14,341 nt of DNA from Planctomycetaceae bacterium (lineage in GTDB: Bacteria; Planctomycetota; Planctomycetia; Planctomycetales; Planctomycetaceae). Positions 13,971 to 14,341 of this stretch are shown in pieces. Position numbers and translations under genes: made by a program. The stretch covers positions 1 through 14,341 of the forward strand of contig JALWSL010000581.1 of the NCBI GenBank assembly GCA_027080405.1, in the 5' to 3' direction. The notes under the pieces were generated by a model. The model was not told the origin of the DNA, ran no database searches, and saw nothing but the letters and a program-made list of their open reading frames with translations. Within the stretch, counting starts at the first letter, position 1. Each line of letters starts with the position of its first letter.

Positions 13971-14341
13971 AGGGACACCTGCAAGGTACATCAGGATAAT
14001 GGAGTTGTTGGCATAAGGTTTCCTGTCCCGTCGACTGGAAAATAATTTTCATCGTGTGCAAAACACTGGAAATCCATTTTCTCACATCAGACAGAGCAAA
14101 CCAGCCCGTTCAACGATGCTTTGTTGCAACACGGAATATCATTTGATGCGTTTTAGCGACATCAACGGAACAAAAACCGGTTAATACCACTACCAGTGCC
14201 AATCCCGCAAATTTGATGCCCAATCTTGTTGCCCGTTTTTGCCGCCCATTTTTTGCTGCCCAAGCTGACATCCTGACGGATCAATCAATCAGACCAGGTT
14301 CGAAGCGCAGTTGACAATCGACAGTCAGAGACGGAAAATGG
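13971..14341. other. Terminal non-coding stretch, with one possible small ORF
   Basis: No gene of normal size is seen in these 371 bases. The only coding candidate is the 53-codon minus-strand frame at 14110-14271. TTGACA occurs on the plus strand at about 14311, but a matching -10 would fall at or beyond the edge of the window. A plus-strand ATG at 14338-14340 could begin the next gene, which cannot be judged here. Confidence 0.4.
14110..14271 (-). CDS. Possible small membrane protein (53 residues)
   Basis: An ATG at 14271 on the minus strand opens a 53-codon frame. Residues 1-16 carry five or six basic residues (MSAWAAKNGRQKRATR), followed by a hydrophobic run at about 18-33 (GIKFAGLALVVVLTGF) and a polar end. 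That is the order of a one-helix membrane protein or a signal-bearing peptide. There is a cysteine at 34 but no proper lipobox. AGG touches the ATG, too close for a Shine-Dalgarno, and the frame is short, so chance is a real alternative. It lies 139 bases upstream of the small secreted protein gene on the same strand. Confidence 0.28.
   Translation of the reverse strand: MSAWAAKNGRQKRATRLGIKFAGLALVVVLTGFCSVDVAKTHQMIFRVATKHR

Noticed and set aside
14218..14261. GCCC recurring every 13-14 bases, four times
   Set aside because: Only the four bases repeat and the intervening sequence is unrelated; on the minus strand it falls in the possible small ORF.
14296..14310. GGTTCGAA resembling a tRNA T-loop
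   Set aside because: No acceptor, D or anticodon arms can be paired around it on either strand.

Overview
The gene content points to a planctomycete chromosome (Planctomycetales-like), GC close to half by eye. The main clues are a Tat-exported Gfo/Idh/MocA oxidoreductase of the type that is multiplied in these genomes, a BatA/von Willebrand factor A membrane protein, and several small proteins of families I know almost only from planctomycetes. Shine-Dalgarno sites are clear in front of some genes and absent in front of others. I see no tRNA, rRNA, CRISPR array, insertion sequence or phage gene, so this looks like core or lineage-specific chromosome rather than a mobile island.

Layout. 1-1766 (+): the 3' end of a GT4-like glycosyltransferase, then an uncharacterised membrane-anchored polysaccharide-deacetylase-like protein, probably the tail of a surface-polysaccharide locus; three tandem 11-bp repeats lie between them. 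1976-2394 (+): a small charged planctomycete protein closed by a strong intrinsic terminator. 2448-3879 (+): a candidate promoter, a half-size EamA/DMT-like membrane protein and bioD (dethiobiotin synthetase), probably one transcript. 4046-5437 (+): a single-pass membrane protein with a long acidic disordered cytoplasmic half and an exported C-terminal domain.

5467-10588 (-): three co-directional genes, in transcription order a Tat-exported Gfo/Idh/MocA oxidoreductase, a secreted five-bladed beta-propeller (GH43/GH32-like) protein and a BatA-type VWA protein. A 13-bp hairpin separates the first two. The block converges with the acidic membrane protein, and an inverted repeat sits over that junction. 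The first two genes suggest carbohydrate handling outside the cytoplasm; the VWA protein lacks its usual MoxR/DUF58 partners within this window.

10818-11991 (+): tadA (tRNA adenosine deaminase) and a small conserved hypothetical gene with a hairpin plus U-rich tract just upstream of its start. 12125-13318 (-): a secreted HlyD/RND-type periplasmic adaptor with no transporter or outer-membrane partner beside it. 13647-13970 (-): a small secreted protein with the planctomycete NWVF-SY motif. 13971-14341 is largely non-coding, with one possible 53-residue small membrane ORF.

No clear defence or wholly new system is visible. The most useful leads are the uncharacterised deacetylase-like protein, the 11-bp tandem repeats, the orphan adaptor, the acidic bitopic protein and the hairpin at the start of the 11569 gene. 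Family assignments come from reading the translated sequences by eye and memory; no database search was run.
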